41,994 bases of DNA from Sphingobacteriales bacterium (GTDB lineage: Bacteria > Bacteroidota > Bacteroidia > Chitinophagales > Chitinophagaceae): assembly GCA_016192105.1 (NCBI GenBank), contig JACPUV010000020.1:1-41994 (forward strand). Direction: 5' to 3'. Under the pieces are notes generated by a model. That model was not told where the DNA came from and did not search any database. It saw only the letters and a program-made list of their open reading frames with translations. Positions 6,982 through 14,919 of the stretch are shown here, in pieces; position 1 is the first letter of the stretch; each line of letters begins with the position of its first letter. Both the position numbers and the translations under genes were made by a program.

Positions 6982-7797
6982 TAATTTTTTTGCCGCTTTT
7001 ACTGAGCAACGGGTGTACTTCGCATAAACAGCCGCCGCCTTTGTTTGAATGGTTGCGGGATTTTCTCCTTTCATATAGGCACTGAGCGCATCGTGAAGTG
7101 TGTATGCTTCGGGGCCGAATAAATTACTGATCCAGAGCAGGGGATTGGCGCCGGCCTGTTTTATATAGGGACTGAAATAGTGTTTACTGTAACAGGCCAG
7201 TATGATGCAGTCTCTTTTCCTTTTATCTGTATTCGGATAGCTGCTTTGCAGGGAGAGATCCATCAGGCCGTTATGACCGATAAAAGCCAGCAGCTTTGCA
7301 TTTCCGCCCAGGCCGATCGTTACCTGGCCTTCCCGGATCACTTCTTTATGCCTGCCGGAAACACCCAGCAGGAAACGATCCAGGCAATCTTTCATGGCAC
7401 GGCCGTCATACGCGTCTGCCACAAGATAGTATTGACCGGAACGATGCCGATAGACAATTCTTTCCAGTAAGGGATAGGGCAGTTTTGATTTACGAACCAG
7501 TTTCCATTCCCTGCTTTTGGTAAAATAGGTCCTGATCCCCAGTCCCCAGCCCCAGTAAAGATTATTGTCCGGATCCTGACCATTGCCCATCACAGGAGGC
7601 ACGGGGATGATACCCTGGTACCTGTTGTCGCAGAGCGCCACATATACATGAATACTGTTAGCAATACTGACGGGGTTTTGATTTACCGTACCGTTACCCG
7701 GACCCGTTTGGCTTGCCGGGACCGTCAGTTTTTTTTCCGGGGACAATTTACAAGCGGTTAAGACAGGTAAGAGCAGGGCAATAACAACAACCTTCAT
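6964..7797 (-). CDS. Lipoprotein with caspase-like His/Cys arrangement
   Basis: A 277-residue predicted lipoprotein. The start at 7797 gives MKVVVIALLLPVLTACK with lipobox L-T-A-C; the frame is open to 7845 but that would bury the signal peptide. The mature part begins with a low-complexity linker, then SIHVYVALCDNRYQGI with DPDNNLYWGWG. Two motifs suggest a clan CD (caspase/metacaspase-like) fold: strand plus histidine in LLAFIGHNGLMD, and strand plus cysteine in CIILACYSKHYFSPY about 30 residues later. In clan CD proteases the His (usually H-G) and Cys follow consecutive beta strands. Asn stands between His and Gly here. The protein would act at the envelope, on the periplasmic or outer face. 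Function as protease is inference. Confidence 0.7.
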   Translation of the reverse strand: MKVVVIALLLPVLTACKLSPEKKLTVPASQTGPGNGTVNQNPVSIANSIHVYVALCDNRYQGIIPVPPVMGNGQDPDNNLYWGWGLGIRTYFTKSREWKLVRKSKLPYPLLERIVYRHRSGQYYLVADAYDGRAMKDCLDRFLLGVSGRHKEVIREGQVTIGLGGNAKLLAFIGHNGLMDLSLQSSYPNTDKRKRDCIILACYSKHYFSPYIKQAGANPLLWISNLFGPEAYTLHDALSAYMKGENPATIQTKAAAVYAKYTRCSVKAAKKLLITGW

Positions 7798-7850
7798 CTG
7801 TGTGAATTGAGCGGTGTATGCAAAAAAATCATGGCGATGCTTCAACGCAG

Positions 7851-8048
7851 TCAGGCTCTTTCTTCCGTTTCCAGTTCTTCTTTTGCTTTTACCATCAGGT
7901 GTAAAAAATAGACACCGGCCCCCAGGCTGGTGAACCCGAGAATAATGCCCAAAATGCTGTTGTGGTAAAAGGCCTTGGCCAGGGCATAGCCAACCAATAC
8001 CATAAATCCGATAACGATAATCCGGCTGAGTTGCTGCTGGGAAAACAT
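7851..8048 (-). CDS. Small two-helix membrane protein, hypothetical
   Basis: A 65-residue protein from the ATG at 8048 (MFSQQQLSRIIVIG); the longer open frame to 8150 has an unlikely N-terminus. Two hydrophobic segments (about residues 9-26 and 32-50, with SILGIILGFTSLGAGVYFLH) and a charged C-terminal tail (KAKEELETEERA). No known domain. It ends 53 nt before the lipoprotein start and follows the BrkB-type gene on the same strand. Confidence 0.6.
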   Translation of the reverse strand: MFSQQQLSRIIVIGFMVLVGYALAKAFYHNSILGIILGFTSLGAGVYFLHLMVKAKEELETEERA

Positions 8049-8200
8049 AAGCGGGGGTTTAAGTTTGAGTAGGTGGTTTGCTGTTAGGATGCCCCGCTTT
8101 TCAATTTCCATAAATAATGTATAAAAAAATGGAAAGGTTATTCCGGTCATTGGTGATCGCCCTCACCGGCCGGGTGGGGGGGAAGGGGGCGGGACGGCTA

Positions 8201-9169
8201 TCAGGCGGAAATCCCTTCTTCCCCGTTGCCGTTATCTTTTCGTTCATCCGCCATTTTCTTCAGGGACGAGATACTGACATTCAGTTCGAATCCGATCAGT
8301 AAAACGAGGGAATTAATAAAGATCAGGGCCATGATGATCAGGATGGTCCCGATAGAGCCGTAAAGCTGGTTATAATTGCCGAAATGGCTTACCCACCAGG
8401 AAAAGGCAAAGGTCATCAGGAGCATGAGGAAGGTGGCTACAATGGAACCGGGGTTGATCAGTTTCCATTTTTTATGCACCGATGGGGCGTGCCGGAAAAT
8501 AAAGGAGATGCAGGCAAAGAAGAGCAGGATCACGACGCCCGGGCGGAGGTTGTTGATGATGGTCAGCACGGTTTCATTGGTGATCCCCAGCCATTTTAAT
8601 ACCGCCACCCGGGCCACCAGCAACAGTACAGAGGCAAAGACAAATAAATAAAGGAAGAGGGTGATCTTGATCGCTACCAGCCGGGTTTGCAGCCCCTTTC
8701 TTTTCTTAAACCCGATATAATTTTTATCGAAAGACCGCATAATGCCCATCATGGCGTTGGAAGAAAAGAACAGGGACAGGATAAAACCCAGGGATAATAA
8801 ACCATTCCGGGGGTTATTGATAAAGTCTTCCAGGAATTTAATAAGTACCGCATTGTCCTTTTCGCCCGGGATCACGTCCCGGATCAGGGTGAACATCTCT
8901 TCCTGGAAATCCTGGGTGATGGGTAAAAAAGGGATCAGGGTAAAGAGAAAGATGATCGCAGGCGGTATGGCCATTACGAAATTGAAGGCAATGGCCGAAG
9001 CCCGTTCCGTCATGCCAATGGTCTTTACCTGGCCAATAAAAAATACGATGACATCATAAAGGGCAATTCCGCTGAACCCCGGCAGGGAGCTGGTCTTGCT
9101 CTTCCGAAGCAGGAAAGCCAGCGGGGGAACCGCTTCTATCTTATGCAGTATTTTATTCAAGAGGGGCAT
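8201..9169 (-). CDS. YihY/virulence factor BrkB family membrane protein
   Basis: A 322-residue inner-membrane protein of the YihY/BrkB family (once misnamed ribonuclease BN). About six hydrophobic segments: near residues 55-80 (AIAFNFVMAIPPAIIFLF), 120-140, 165-190, 210-230, 240-262 and 270-300. The family hallmarks are the TERASAIAFNFVMAIPPAI region and the SNAMMGIMRSFD segment. Function in the family is not established (transport or envelope roles proposed). It lies 1 nt downstream of the mltG stop and is co-transcribed with it. Confidence 0.88.
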   Translation of the reverse strand: MPLLNKILHKIEAVPPLAFLLRKSKTSSLPGFSGIALYDVIVFFIGQVKTIGMTERASAIAFNFVMAIPPAIIFLFTLIPFLPITQDFQEEMFTLIRDVIPGEKDNAVLIKFLEDFINNPRNGLLSLGFILSLFFSSNAMMGIMRSFDKNYIGFKKRKGLQTRLVAIKITLFLYLFVFASVLLLVARVAVLKWLGITNETVLTIINNLRPGVVILLFFACISFIFRHAPSVHKKWKLINPGSIVATFLMLLMTFAFSWWVSHFGNYNQLYGSIGTILIIMALIFINSLVLLIGFELNVSISSLKKMADERKDNGNGEEGISA

Positions 9170-9170
9170 G

Positions 9171-10208
9171 TTATTTCCCGCGGATTTTTTTCAGCGAATC
9201 CGACCGCCTTTTCTGCTCAGCCTGGAATAGCCTGGCATACTTCATATGATCCTCATAATTGCTGGTAAAGACCGTGCTCCCGTCAAATTTATCACTGGCC
9301 ACAAAGTAAAGGTACCCGGTGGAGGGGGCATCCAGTACGGCTTCTATGGATTCAATCGAAGGGGTGCAGATCGGGCCGGGCGGCAGCCCTTCATTGAGAT
9401 AGGTATTGTAGGGAGATACCAGGCTGGTTTGTTTTTCAGTGATCCGGCCAAGCTGAAAATCCCGGCTTACAAACTTGGCCGTGGGACAGGCCTGTAGTTT
9501 CATCCGGATCTTTAACCGGTTCAGGTAGGTACTGGCAATATTGTATTTATCGGCTTTCCGGGTTGTTTCTTCTTCCACGATCGAAGCGAGGATGGTGGCC
9601 TGTAGCGGGGTCAGGTTCAGCCTTGCTGCTTTTTGGGTCCGTTCCGCGTTCCAGAATTTTTTAAAGGAGACCTGGAATTGTTCAATCATTTTGCCCGGGG
9701 TGCTGTTCCATTTTATCTCGTAGGTAAAGGGCAGGATCACCGACATCACCGTATTGGTATCCAGCCCGTATGGTTGCAGGGAATCCTTACTGTTAAGGAA
9801 GCGGATCATGCGGAGGGAATCGCATTCTGTATCGAACTTTTTACCCATCTTACCCGCAAAATTTTCCCGGGTACGCTCTTTTACAATCACCATTTTTACA
9901 GGTTTCTGCTCGCCGGCCCGGAGTACCCGGACCAGTTTGTAAAGGCTCATACCATTTTTCAGTTCATACCGGCCTGGTTTTACTTTTTTAAAATTCAACC
10001 AGCCCGCTACCCGTTTGAACCAGGTGTTATTGCTGATGAATGTATCGGCTACCAGGTGAGCAGAAAGGGTATCCATATTTTCACCGGTCCTGATATAAAA
10101 GTATTTTCCGGTACTGTCCGATACAGCGGGCCCGAACACTTTATAACCGGTAAAAGAGGCAGCCAGTATCAGGATCAGCAGCACTCCGGGGATTATTCGT
10201 CTTTTCAT
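9171..10208 (-). CDS. mltG: Endolytic murein transglycosylase MltG
   Basis: Membrane-bound lytic transglycosylase (YceG/MltG) that cuts nascent glycan strands and sets strand length. The 345-residue protein has one N-terminal membrane helix (residues about 5-22), a LysM-like region (YELKNGMSLYKLVRVLRAGE) and the catalytic domain with ASIVEEET; Glu212 aligns with the catalytic Glu of E. coli MltG. The signature SPYNTYLNEGLPPGPI follows. Length and motif order fit the family. A terminator separates it from secG upstream, so it probably has its own promoter; BrkB-type gene follows after 1 nt. Confidence 0.93.
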   Translation of the reverse strand: MKRRIIPGVLLILILAASFTGYKVFGPAVSDSTGKYFYIRTGENMDTLSAHLVADTFISNNTWFKRVAGWLNFKKVKPGRYELKNGMSLYKLVRVLRAGEQKPVKMVIVKERTRENFAGKMGKKFDTECDSLRMIRFLNSKDSLQPYGLDTNTVMSVILPFTYEIKWNSTPGKMIEQFQVSFKKFWNAERTQKAARLNLTPLQATILASIVEEETTRKADKYNIASTYLNRLKIRMKLQACPTAKFVSRDFQLGRITEKQTSLVSPYNTYLNEGLPPGPICTPSIESIEAVLDAPSTGYLYFVASDKFDGSTVFTSNYEDHMKYARLFQAEQKRRSDSLKKIRGK

Positions 10209-10226
10209 AGCAGGATCAAATTAATT

Positions 10227-10260
10227 AAAAAACCCCGATTGATGTGTAATCAGACCGGGG
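10227..10260 (-). terminator. Rho-independent terminator after secG
   Basis: Minus strand: CCCC, a 5-nt bulge, GATT, loop, AATCGGGG then TTTTTT. It lies between the secG stop and the mltG start and would end the miaB-secG operon. Confidence 0.65.
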
Positions 10261-10283
10261 CTCCCTTAAATATATTGTATCCC

Positions 10284-10649
10284 TTATTTTTTTGCCGGAT
10301 CGGGTGTTGCCGCTGGCGGGGGATTTAATTGCAATGTGTTAGTGTTGGTACCGGGTTTTGCCTGGACCGGAACAGAAGCCCCGGTGGCATCGTTTGTCCT
10401 GTCAGGACCGGAAGTGGGGGCGTTCTTTGAAATAAAGAAAACCGAAACCATACAAAGAACGCCGATCAGTGCACCAAAGATCCAGGTACCTTTTTCGAGC
10501 ACATCCGTGGTCTGTTTTACACCCATAAACTGGTTGCTGAAACCGGCAATATTGCCTGTCAGGCCACCACCCTTTGGATTCTGTACCAGCACAATGAGTC
10601 CAAGTATCGCAGAAACCAGGATAATCAGGATCACAAATAAAGTCGTCAT
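10284..10649 (-). CDS. secG: Preprotein translocase subunit SecG
   Basis: Small subunit of the SecYEG channel. 121 residues with two membrane helices (about 4-22 and 54-73) joined by the conserved QNPKGGGLTGNIAGFSNQF loop, as in SecG. The C-terminal tail (about 75-121) is long, polar and rich in Pro, Thr and Asn, common in Bacteroidota SecG. It begins 1 nt after the stop of the preceding hypothetical gene, last in the miaB-sigma54 activator-lptE operon. Confidence 0.92.
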   Translation of the reverse strand: MTTLFVILIILVSAILGLIVLVQNPKGGGLTGNIAGFSNQFMGVKQTTDVLEKGTWIFGALIGVLCMVSVFFISKNAPTSGPDRTNDATGASVPVQAKPGTNTNTLQLNPPPAATPDPAKK

Positions 10650-10650
10650 A

Positions 10651-11487
10651 TCAGTTTTTTTTCTTTAGTGCTTCGATTTTCGCTGCAAAATAAGGGCTTT
10701 TGGCGGGTTCGAGCAAACTTAATTTGCTGTATATCCCGATGGCTTTTAGCGTATTTCCCTGCTTTTCCCAGACTTCTGCCATGGCTTCGGTCAGGATTTC
10801 CCGCTCGGTTATGGACTGCCCGGCCATTTGTTCCACTTTTTGCTCGGCCTGTGCACTGATGGCATTCCCCAGTTCGGTAACGGGCAAACGTTTCAGGGTC
10901 TTCAGCCAGTCGGTAAAACTCTTCAGTTGCTTACCGAATTCGTCCGAAGGTTTGTCTTCTTCTTTAAAGCGAATGCCCTGGGAAGCAAAATAATCCACCA
11001 TATGATAGGGCTCAAAGCTCAGCTCATTGGCCCCTGAAGCGCTCACCTGCGGTTGGGGAGCCGGAGTTTCTATTGCTGCCGGGAGCATTATTTCTTCCGG
11101 CTTCTGCTGGGTGATCATTTCCGGAGCGACCGGCTCAGGGATTTCCTGTAAAACGGGTTCTTCCGGCTGAAGGATCTCCGCCACCGGTTCTTTAACGGGT
11201 GCGGGAGCAGCTGTATCTTCTTTTGGCGGGTGATGGATCAGGGCCGACCCGGTTTCATTCAGTAAATGTTCCACCCAAAGCGGGTTATGAAAATAAAGCA
11301 GGGTCTTCTGGTACTGCTCTTCAAATTTTTCCGGTAATTCGGTCTGAATTTTCTTGGCCAGCAGGAGCTGAGCGGCGCCGAAATACGGATTACTTTCCGC
11401 AAAGGCTGTCAGTTCCGGCAGGCTGCATTGCTCCAGCGATTCTTTTTGCAGCAGGGACTTTACCAATTGATCGATACTGACATTCAT
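10651..11487 (-). CDS. Conserved hypothetical protein in lptE-secG operon
   Basis: A 278-residue protein with no signal peptide or membrane helix. The N-terminal part (residues 1-85) is helical (ESLEQCSLPELTAFAESNPY); the middle (about 86-155) is low complexity, rich in Pro, Glu and Val; the C-terminal part has ILTEAMAEVWEKQGNTLKAI then GIYSKLSLLEPAKSPYFAAK, which looks like a single tetratricopeptide-like helix pair. From its place between lptE and secG it may be a scaffold for an envelope process; function unknown. It follows lptE by 48 nt. Confidence 0.75.
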   Translation of the reverse strand: MNVSIDQLVKSLLQKESLEQCSLPELTAFAESNPYFGAAQLLLAKKIQTELPEKFEEQYQKTLLYFHNPLWVEHLLNETGSALIHHPPKEDTAAPAPVKEPVAEILQPEEPVLQEIPEPVAPEMITQQKPEEIMLPAAIETPAPQPQVSASGANELSFEPYHMVDYFASQGIRFKEEDKPSDEFGKQLKSFTDWLKTLKRLPVTELGNAISAQAEQKVEQMAGQSITEREILTEAMAEVWEKQGNTLKAIGIYSKLSLLEPAKSPYFAAKIEALKKKN

Positions 11488-11535
11488 GATTGCAAAATAA
11501 GTGAATTGTTTCCATTCTGGCAGGTGAAGATCCGG

Positions 11536-12060
11536 TTACCATTTGGAAAAAAGTTTATTAAAAATATCATCGGTCAGCGTACGGATCATTTCATCTGCCA
11601 GGTCATTTTCCGCCTGCTGAAAACTCCGGTCACCTTTGAATTCAAAACTGCGGCTCACTTCATGCTTTTCCGTTTTATCCGCTTTCCGGTCCTGCAGGAT
11701 GATCTGCACTCCTACGGTGAGCCGGTTATTCGAAGCCTGCTGACCCGAGATCGCCGAAGTACTGAATGAGTACTGGGTGATGGTGCCGCTGATTTCCCAG
11801 TCGGCATTATCGTTGTTGGTCTGCGTCAGTTTGGTTTGTGAAACAATCTTCTGCCTCAGTTTGTCCGACAAACGGGGACTCAGTTGCGGGTTGATATAGG
11901 GGGCCCTGTTTTCAATCATGTTTACTTTTACGGTTTTGATACTGTCCGGGATGGACGCATCCGTAAAACGGTAAATGCCACAACTGCTGCTGCCGAGAAG
12001 GGCGAACAGGCTGATCAGGACGATGACGGCCAGGGGCGCTATCTTTTTTATACTTGTCAT
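11536..12060 (-). CDS. lptE: LptE family LPS-assembly lipoprotein
   Basis: A 174-residue lipoprotein: signal peptide with GSSSC at residues 23-27, acylated at Cys27. The mature part starts GIYRFTDASIPDSIKTVKVN, matching the Bacteroidota LptE form, where LptE plugs the LptD barrel and helps deliver lipopolysaccharide to the outer leaflet. A two-helix, four-strand layout is visible, with the C-terminal helix ADEMIRTLTDDIFNKLFSKW. The start ATG overlaps the upstream stop (TAATG), so it is translationally coupled to the sigma-54 activator gene. Confidence 0.88.
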   Translation of the reverse strand: MTSIKKIAPLAVIVLISLFALLGSSSCGIYRFTDASIPDSIKTVKVNMIENRAPYINPQLSPRLSDKLRQKIVSQTKLTQTNNDNADWEISGTITQYSFSTSAISGQQASNNRLTVGVQIILQDRKADKTEKHEVSRSFEFKGDRSFQQAENDLADEMIRTLTDDIFNKLFSKW

Positions 12061-13307
12061 TATTCTTCGATATCGTATTCTTTTAATTTCCGGTACAGGG
12101 TCCGTTCACTGATCCCCAGGTCCAGGGCGGCATCTTTCCGCTTGCTCTTGTGTTTTTTCAGGGCTTTGATGATCAGTTCTTTTTCTTTATCCATGATATT
12201 GAGACTTTCTTCCACTTCCACATGATCATGGATATCATTGTTCATGAGTACGGGCTGAACAGAAGGAGACGATGGCTGAACCGATGCGGGAAGATGCATG
12301 GGCTGGATCAGTTCCTGCCCGGGGGAACGCATTTCTTTTAATTCATTAAGGAAATGCGGGTTCTGTGCCACTAATTCCGGGTTTTGCAGCATGTCGAGGA
12401 ACATTCTCTTCAGTTCTGTTACATCTTTCTTCATGTCAAAGAAAAGCTTGTACAGGATTTCCCGTTCATTCGAAAATTCAGGGCCGTTGGCCTGTCCACC
12501 CGCCAGTACCGGCAACCGGTTACTCGAATAGGGTTGCAGAAATTTATTCAGTTCCTTCGCCGGGATCTGTTTGTTCTGCGACAGCACCGATATCTGTTCT
12601 GCAATATTCTTCAATTCCCGCACATTCCCGGGCCAGGGATAATTTATTAACAGTTGTTTTGCTTCCTCATCCAGTTGTACCGGCGAGGTCTTGTATTTAT
12701 TGGCAAAATCAGCGGCGAATTTCCGGAACAGGATATGGATATCTTCCGGGCGGTCGTGCAGGGCCGGTACCCGGATGGGTACGGTGCTGAGCCGGTAGTA
12801 AAGATCTTCCCTGAATTTGCCCGACTGTACGTGTCGCAGGAGGTCCTTGTTGGTTGCCGCGATCACCCGTACATCGGTTTTCTGTACTTTGGAAGAACCC
12901 ACCCTGATAAACTCGCCGGTTTCCAGCACCCGCAGCAAACGGGCCTGGGTACCCAGCGGTAATTCCCCGATTTCATCCAGGAAAATGGTACCGCCGTTCA
13001 CCGTTTCGAAATATCCTTTGCGGGCATCCACTGCGCCGGTGAACGAACCTTTTTCGTGCCCGAATAATTCGGAGTCGATCGTTCCTTCGGGGATGGCGCC
13101 GCAGTTGACCGCGATAAAGGGATTGTGCTTCCGGGCTGAGAGGGTATGAATGATTTGTGAGAATACTTCTTTTCCTACTCCGCTTTCCCCGTTAATCAGC
13201 ACGGTCAGGTCGGTAGCCGCCACCTGGATGGCCACCTGCAAGGCGTAATTAAGGGCAGGGGAGTTGCCAATGATACCGAAACGGTTTTTAATACTTTGAA
13301 TATCCAT
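12060..13307 (-). CDS. Sigma-54-dependent transcriptional activator without receiver domain
   Basis: A 415-residue bacterial enhancer-binding protein. The AAA+ domain starts almost at the N-terminus: Walker A GESGVGKE (40-47), L1 loop GSFTGA (87-92), Walker B FLDEIGE (109-115), and arginine-finger region VRELKNIAEQI. A linker of about 110 residues, rich in Pro, Ser and Gln, leads to a Fis-type helix-turn-helix (about 390-415, AALDLGISERTLYRKLKEYD). There is no receiver, GAF or PAS domain, so activity is probably controlled by level or by a partner. The usual GAFTGA has Ser at position 2, an accepted variant. It lies between miaB (27 nt) and lptE (1-nt overlap). Confidence 0.93.
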   Translation of the reverse strand: MDIQSIKNRFGIIGNSPALNYALQVAIQVAATDLTVLINGESGVGKEVFSQIIHTLSARKHNPFIAVNCGAIPEGTIDSELFGHEKGSFTGAVDARKGYFETVNGGTIFLDEIGELPLGTQARLLRVLETGEFIRVGSSKVQKTDVRVIAATNKDLLRHVQSGKFREDLYYRLSTVPIRVPALHDRPEDIHILFRKFAADFANKYKTSPVQLDEEAKQLLINYPWPGNVRELKNIAEQISVLSQNKQIPAKELNKFLQPYSSNRLPVLAGGQANGPEFSNEREILYKLFFDMKKDVTELKRMFLDMLQNPELVAQNPHFLNELKEMRSPGQELIQPMHLPASVQPSSPSVQPVLMNNDIHDHVEVEESLNIMDKEKELIIKALKKHKSKRKDAALDLGISERTLYRKLKEYDIEE

Positions 13308-13334
13308 AGTTCAGTCCCGCGGGATAATAAAAGG

Positions 13335-14756
13335 TTATTGAATGATTTTCCCCAGCAGGGTGGCCTGGGTGCAGTCCTGTACCTGCACGGTTACATAGTC
13401 GCCTTTCTTCAGGTTGTATTGTTCTTTTGGAAATACGATCACTTTGTTTTGCGAGTTACGGCCCATCCAGTCTTTTTCACTGCGTTTGCTGTCGCCTTCG
13501 ATCAGTACGGTAAAGGATTTGCCAATATCTCTTTTATTGCTTTCCAGGGAAAGCCGGTTTTGCAGGTCAACTATTTCCTGCAATCTTCTTTTCTTGGTTT
13601 CATCGGGCACATCGTCCTGGTAGCGGCGCTGGGCCAGGGTGCCGGGGCGTTCACTGTAGAAGAACATATAACTCATATCGTAACGGCTGTAGTCCATTAC
13701 GGCGAGGGTATCCCGGTGGTCATCTTCTTCTTCGGTACAGAACCCGGCGATAAGATCGGAGGACAGTCCGCAGCCGGGTATGATTTCCCGTATCCTGTCC
13801 ACTTTGGCCATATACCATTCGCGGGTATAAGTCCTGTTCATCAGCTGCAATACGCGGGTGGAGCCGCTCTGCAGGGGGAGGTGGATATACTTGCAGATAT
13901 TGTCATGCCGGGCCATCACCTGCAGTACCTCATCCGTTATATCCTTGGGGTGAGACGTGGAAAAACGGACCCGGAGCAGGGGAGATATCCCCGCCACTGC
14001 TTCCATCAGCCGGGCAAATGTGATTACGTTACCGGTCTCTTCCTCCACGAAATAATAACTGTCCACATTCTGACCGAGCAGGGTTACTTCGCGGTATCCC
14101 TTTTCAAATAAATCGCGGCATTCTCCGATGATGCTTGTGGTATCCCGGCTTCTTTCCCTTCCGCGGGTAAAGGGTACCACGCAGAAAGCACACATATTAT
14201 TGCAACCCCGCATGATACTTACAAAGCCACTGACTCCGTTGCTATCCAGCCGTACGGGGGAAATATCCGCATAGGTTTCATCCCGGCTCAATAGTACATT
14301 CACTGCTTTCTGTCCGCCCTCCGCTTCAGTAACCAATCCGGGCAGTGCGCGGTAAGCATCCGGCCCCACCACGATATCCACCAGCTTTTCTTCTTCGAGG
14401 AATTTTGATTTCAGCCGCTCGGCCATACAGCCCAGTACGCCCACCAGCATTCCTTTTTTCTTCTCCTTCAGTTTACGGAATTCCGTGAGCCGTTTACGTA
14501 CGGTTTGCTCGGCTTTTTCCCGGATCGAGCAGGTATTGATAAAGATCAGGTCCGCCTCTTCCAGGTTGCGGGTGGCCCCAAAGCCTTCTTTGTTCAAAAT
14601 GGAAGCCACCACCTCGCTGTCGGCAAAGTTCATCTGGCATCCGTAGCTTTCTATGTAAAATCTTTTTTTATAAAGATTCGGATCATTTTCGAAAGGAGCA
14701 TATACTTCCCCCTGCCTCTGCTCATCCTGTATTTTACCGGTCATTACTTCAGGCAT
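13335..14756 (-). CDS. miaB: tRNA-2-methylthio-N6-dimethylallyladenosine synthase
   Basis: Radical-SAM methylthiotransferase that adds a methylthio group to i6A37 of tRNAs reading UNN codons. 473 residues. N-terminal MTTase domain with the three auxiliary-cluster cysteines Cys40 ([11 protein letters not shown]), Cys76 (INTCSIRE) and Cys110 ([11 protein letters not shown]); radical-SAM cluster cysteines 185, 189 and 192 in [21 protein letters not shown]-terminal TRAM domain (about 410-470) for tRNA binding. The YGCQMN and FTRGRE forms mark MiaB rather than RimO or MtaB. First gene of the operon reaching secG. Confidence 0.96.
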   Translation of the reverse strand: MPEVMTGKIQDEQRQGEVYAPFENDPNLYKKRFYIESYGCQMNFADSEVVASILNKEGFGATRNLEEADLIFINTCSIREKAEQTVRKRLTEFRKLKEKKKGMLVGVLGCMAERLKSKFLEEEKLVDIVVGPDAYRALPGLVTEAEGGQKAVNVLLSRDETYADISPVRLDSNGVSGFVSIMRGCNNMCAFCVVPFTRGRERSRDTTSIIGECRDLFEKGYREVTLLGQNVDSYYFVEEETGNVITFARLMEAVAGISPLLRVRFSTSHPKDITDEVLQVMARHDNICKYIHLPLQSGSTRVLQLMNRTYTREWYMAKVDRIREIIPGCGLSSDLIAGFCTEEEDDHRDTLAVMDYSRYDMSYMFFYSERPGTLAQRRYQDDVPDETKKRRLQEIVDLQNRLSLESNKRDIGKSFTVLIEGDSKRSEKDWMGRNSQNKVIVFPKEQYNLKKGDYVTVQVQDCTQATLLGKIIQ

Positions 14757-14776
14757 TCAAACCAAATTTTGAACAG

Positions 14777-14784
14777 CAAATATA
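14777..14784 (-). promoter_or_regulatory. Bacteroidota -7 element of miaB operon
   Basis: Minus-strand TATATTTG, a full TAnnTTTG match, 20 nt before the miaB ATG. Divergent to the receptor-gene promoter. Confidence 0.45.
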
Positions 14785-14897
14785 CCCAAATCCTGTAAGA
14801 TAATGACAGGTTGTCATAACTCTGTGATCAATTGGAAAACAGGGCATTGTAACAGGTGCTGTATTATTTTACCCTGTTTTGAGCCACTGGTATCCGG

Positions 14898-14905
14898 TAT
14901 CTTTG
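14898..14905 (+). promoter_or_regulatory. Bacteroidota promoter of the receptor gene
   Basis: TATCTTTG (TAnnTTTG) with TTTG at 14878-14881, spacer 16 nt; ATG follows 14 nt later. Confidence 0.45.
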
Positions 14906-14919
14906 CCGTCTAATCAGGC

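Noticed and set aside
9633..10328. 231-codon plus-strand frame
   Set aside because: Antisense of mltG; no protein-like features, and MltG catalytic motifs are on the other strand.
13296..14111. 271-codon plus-strand frame
   Set aside because: Antisense of miaB, whose cysteine motifs are complete.
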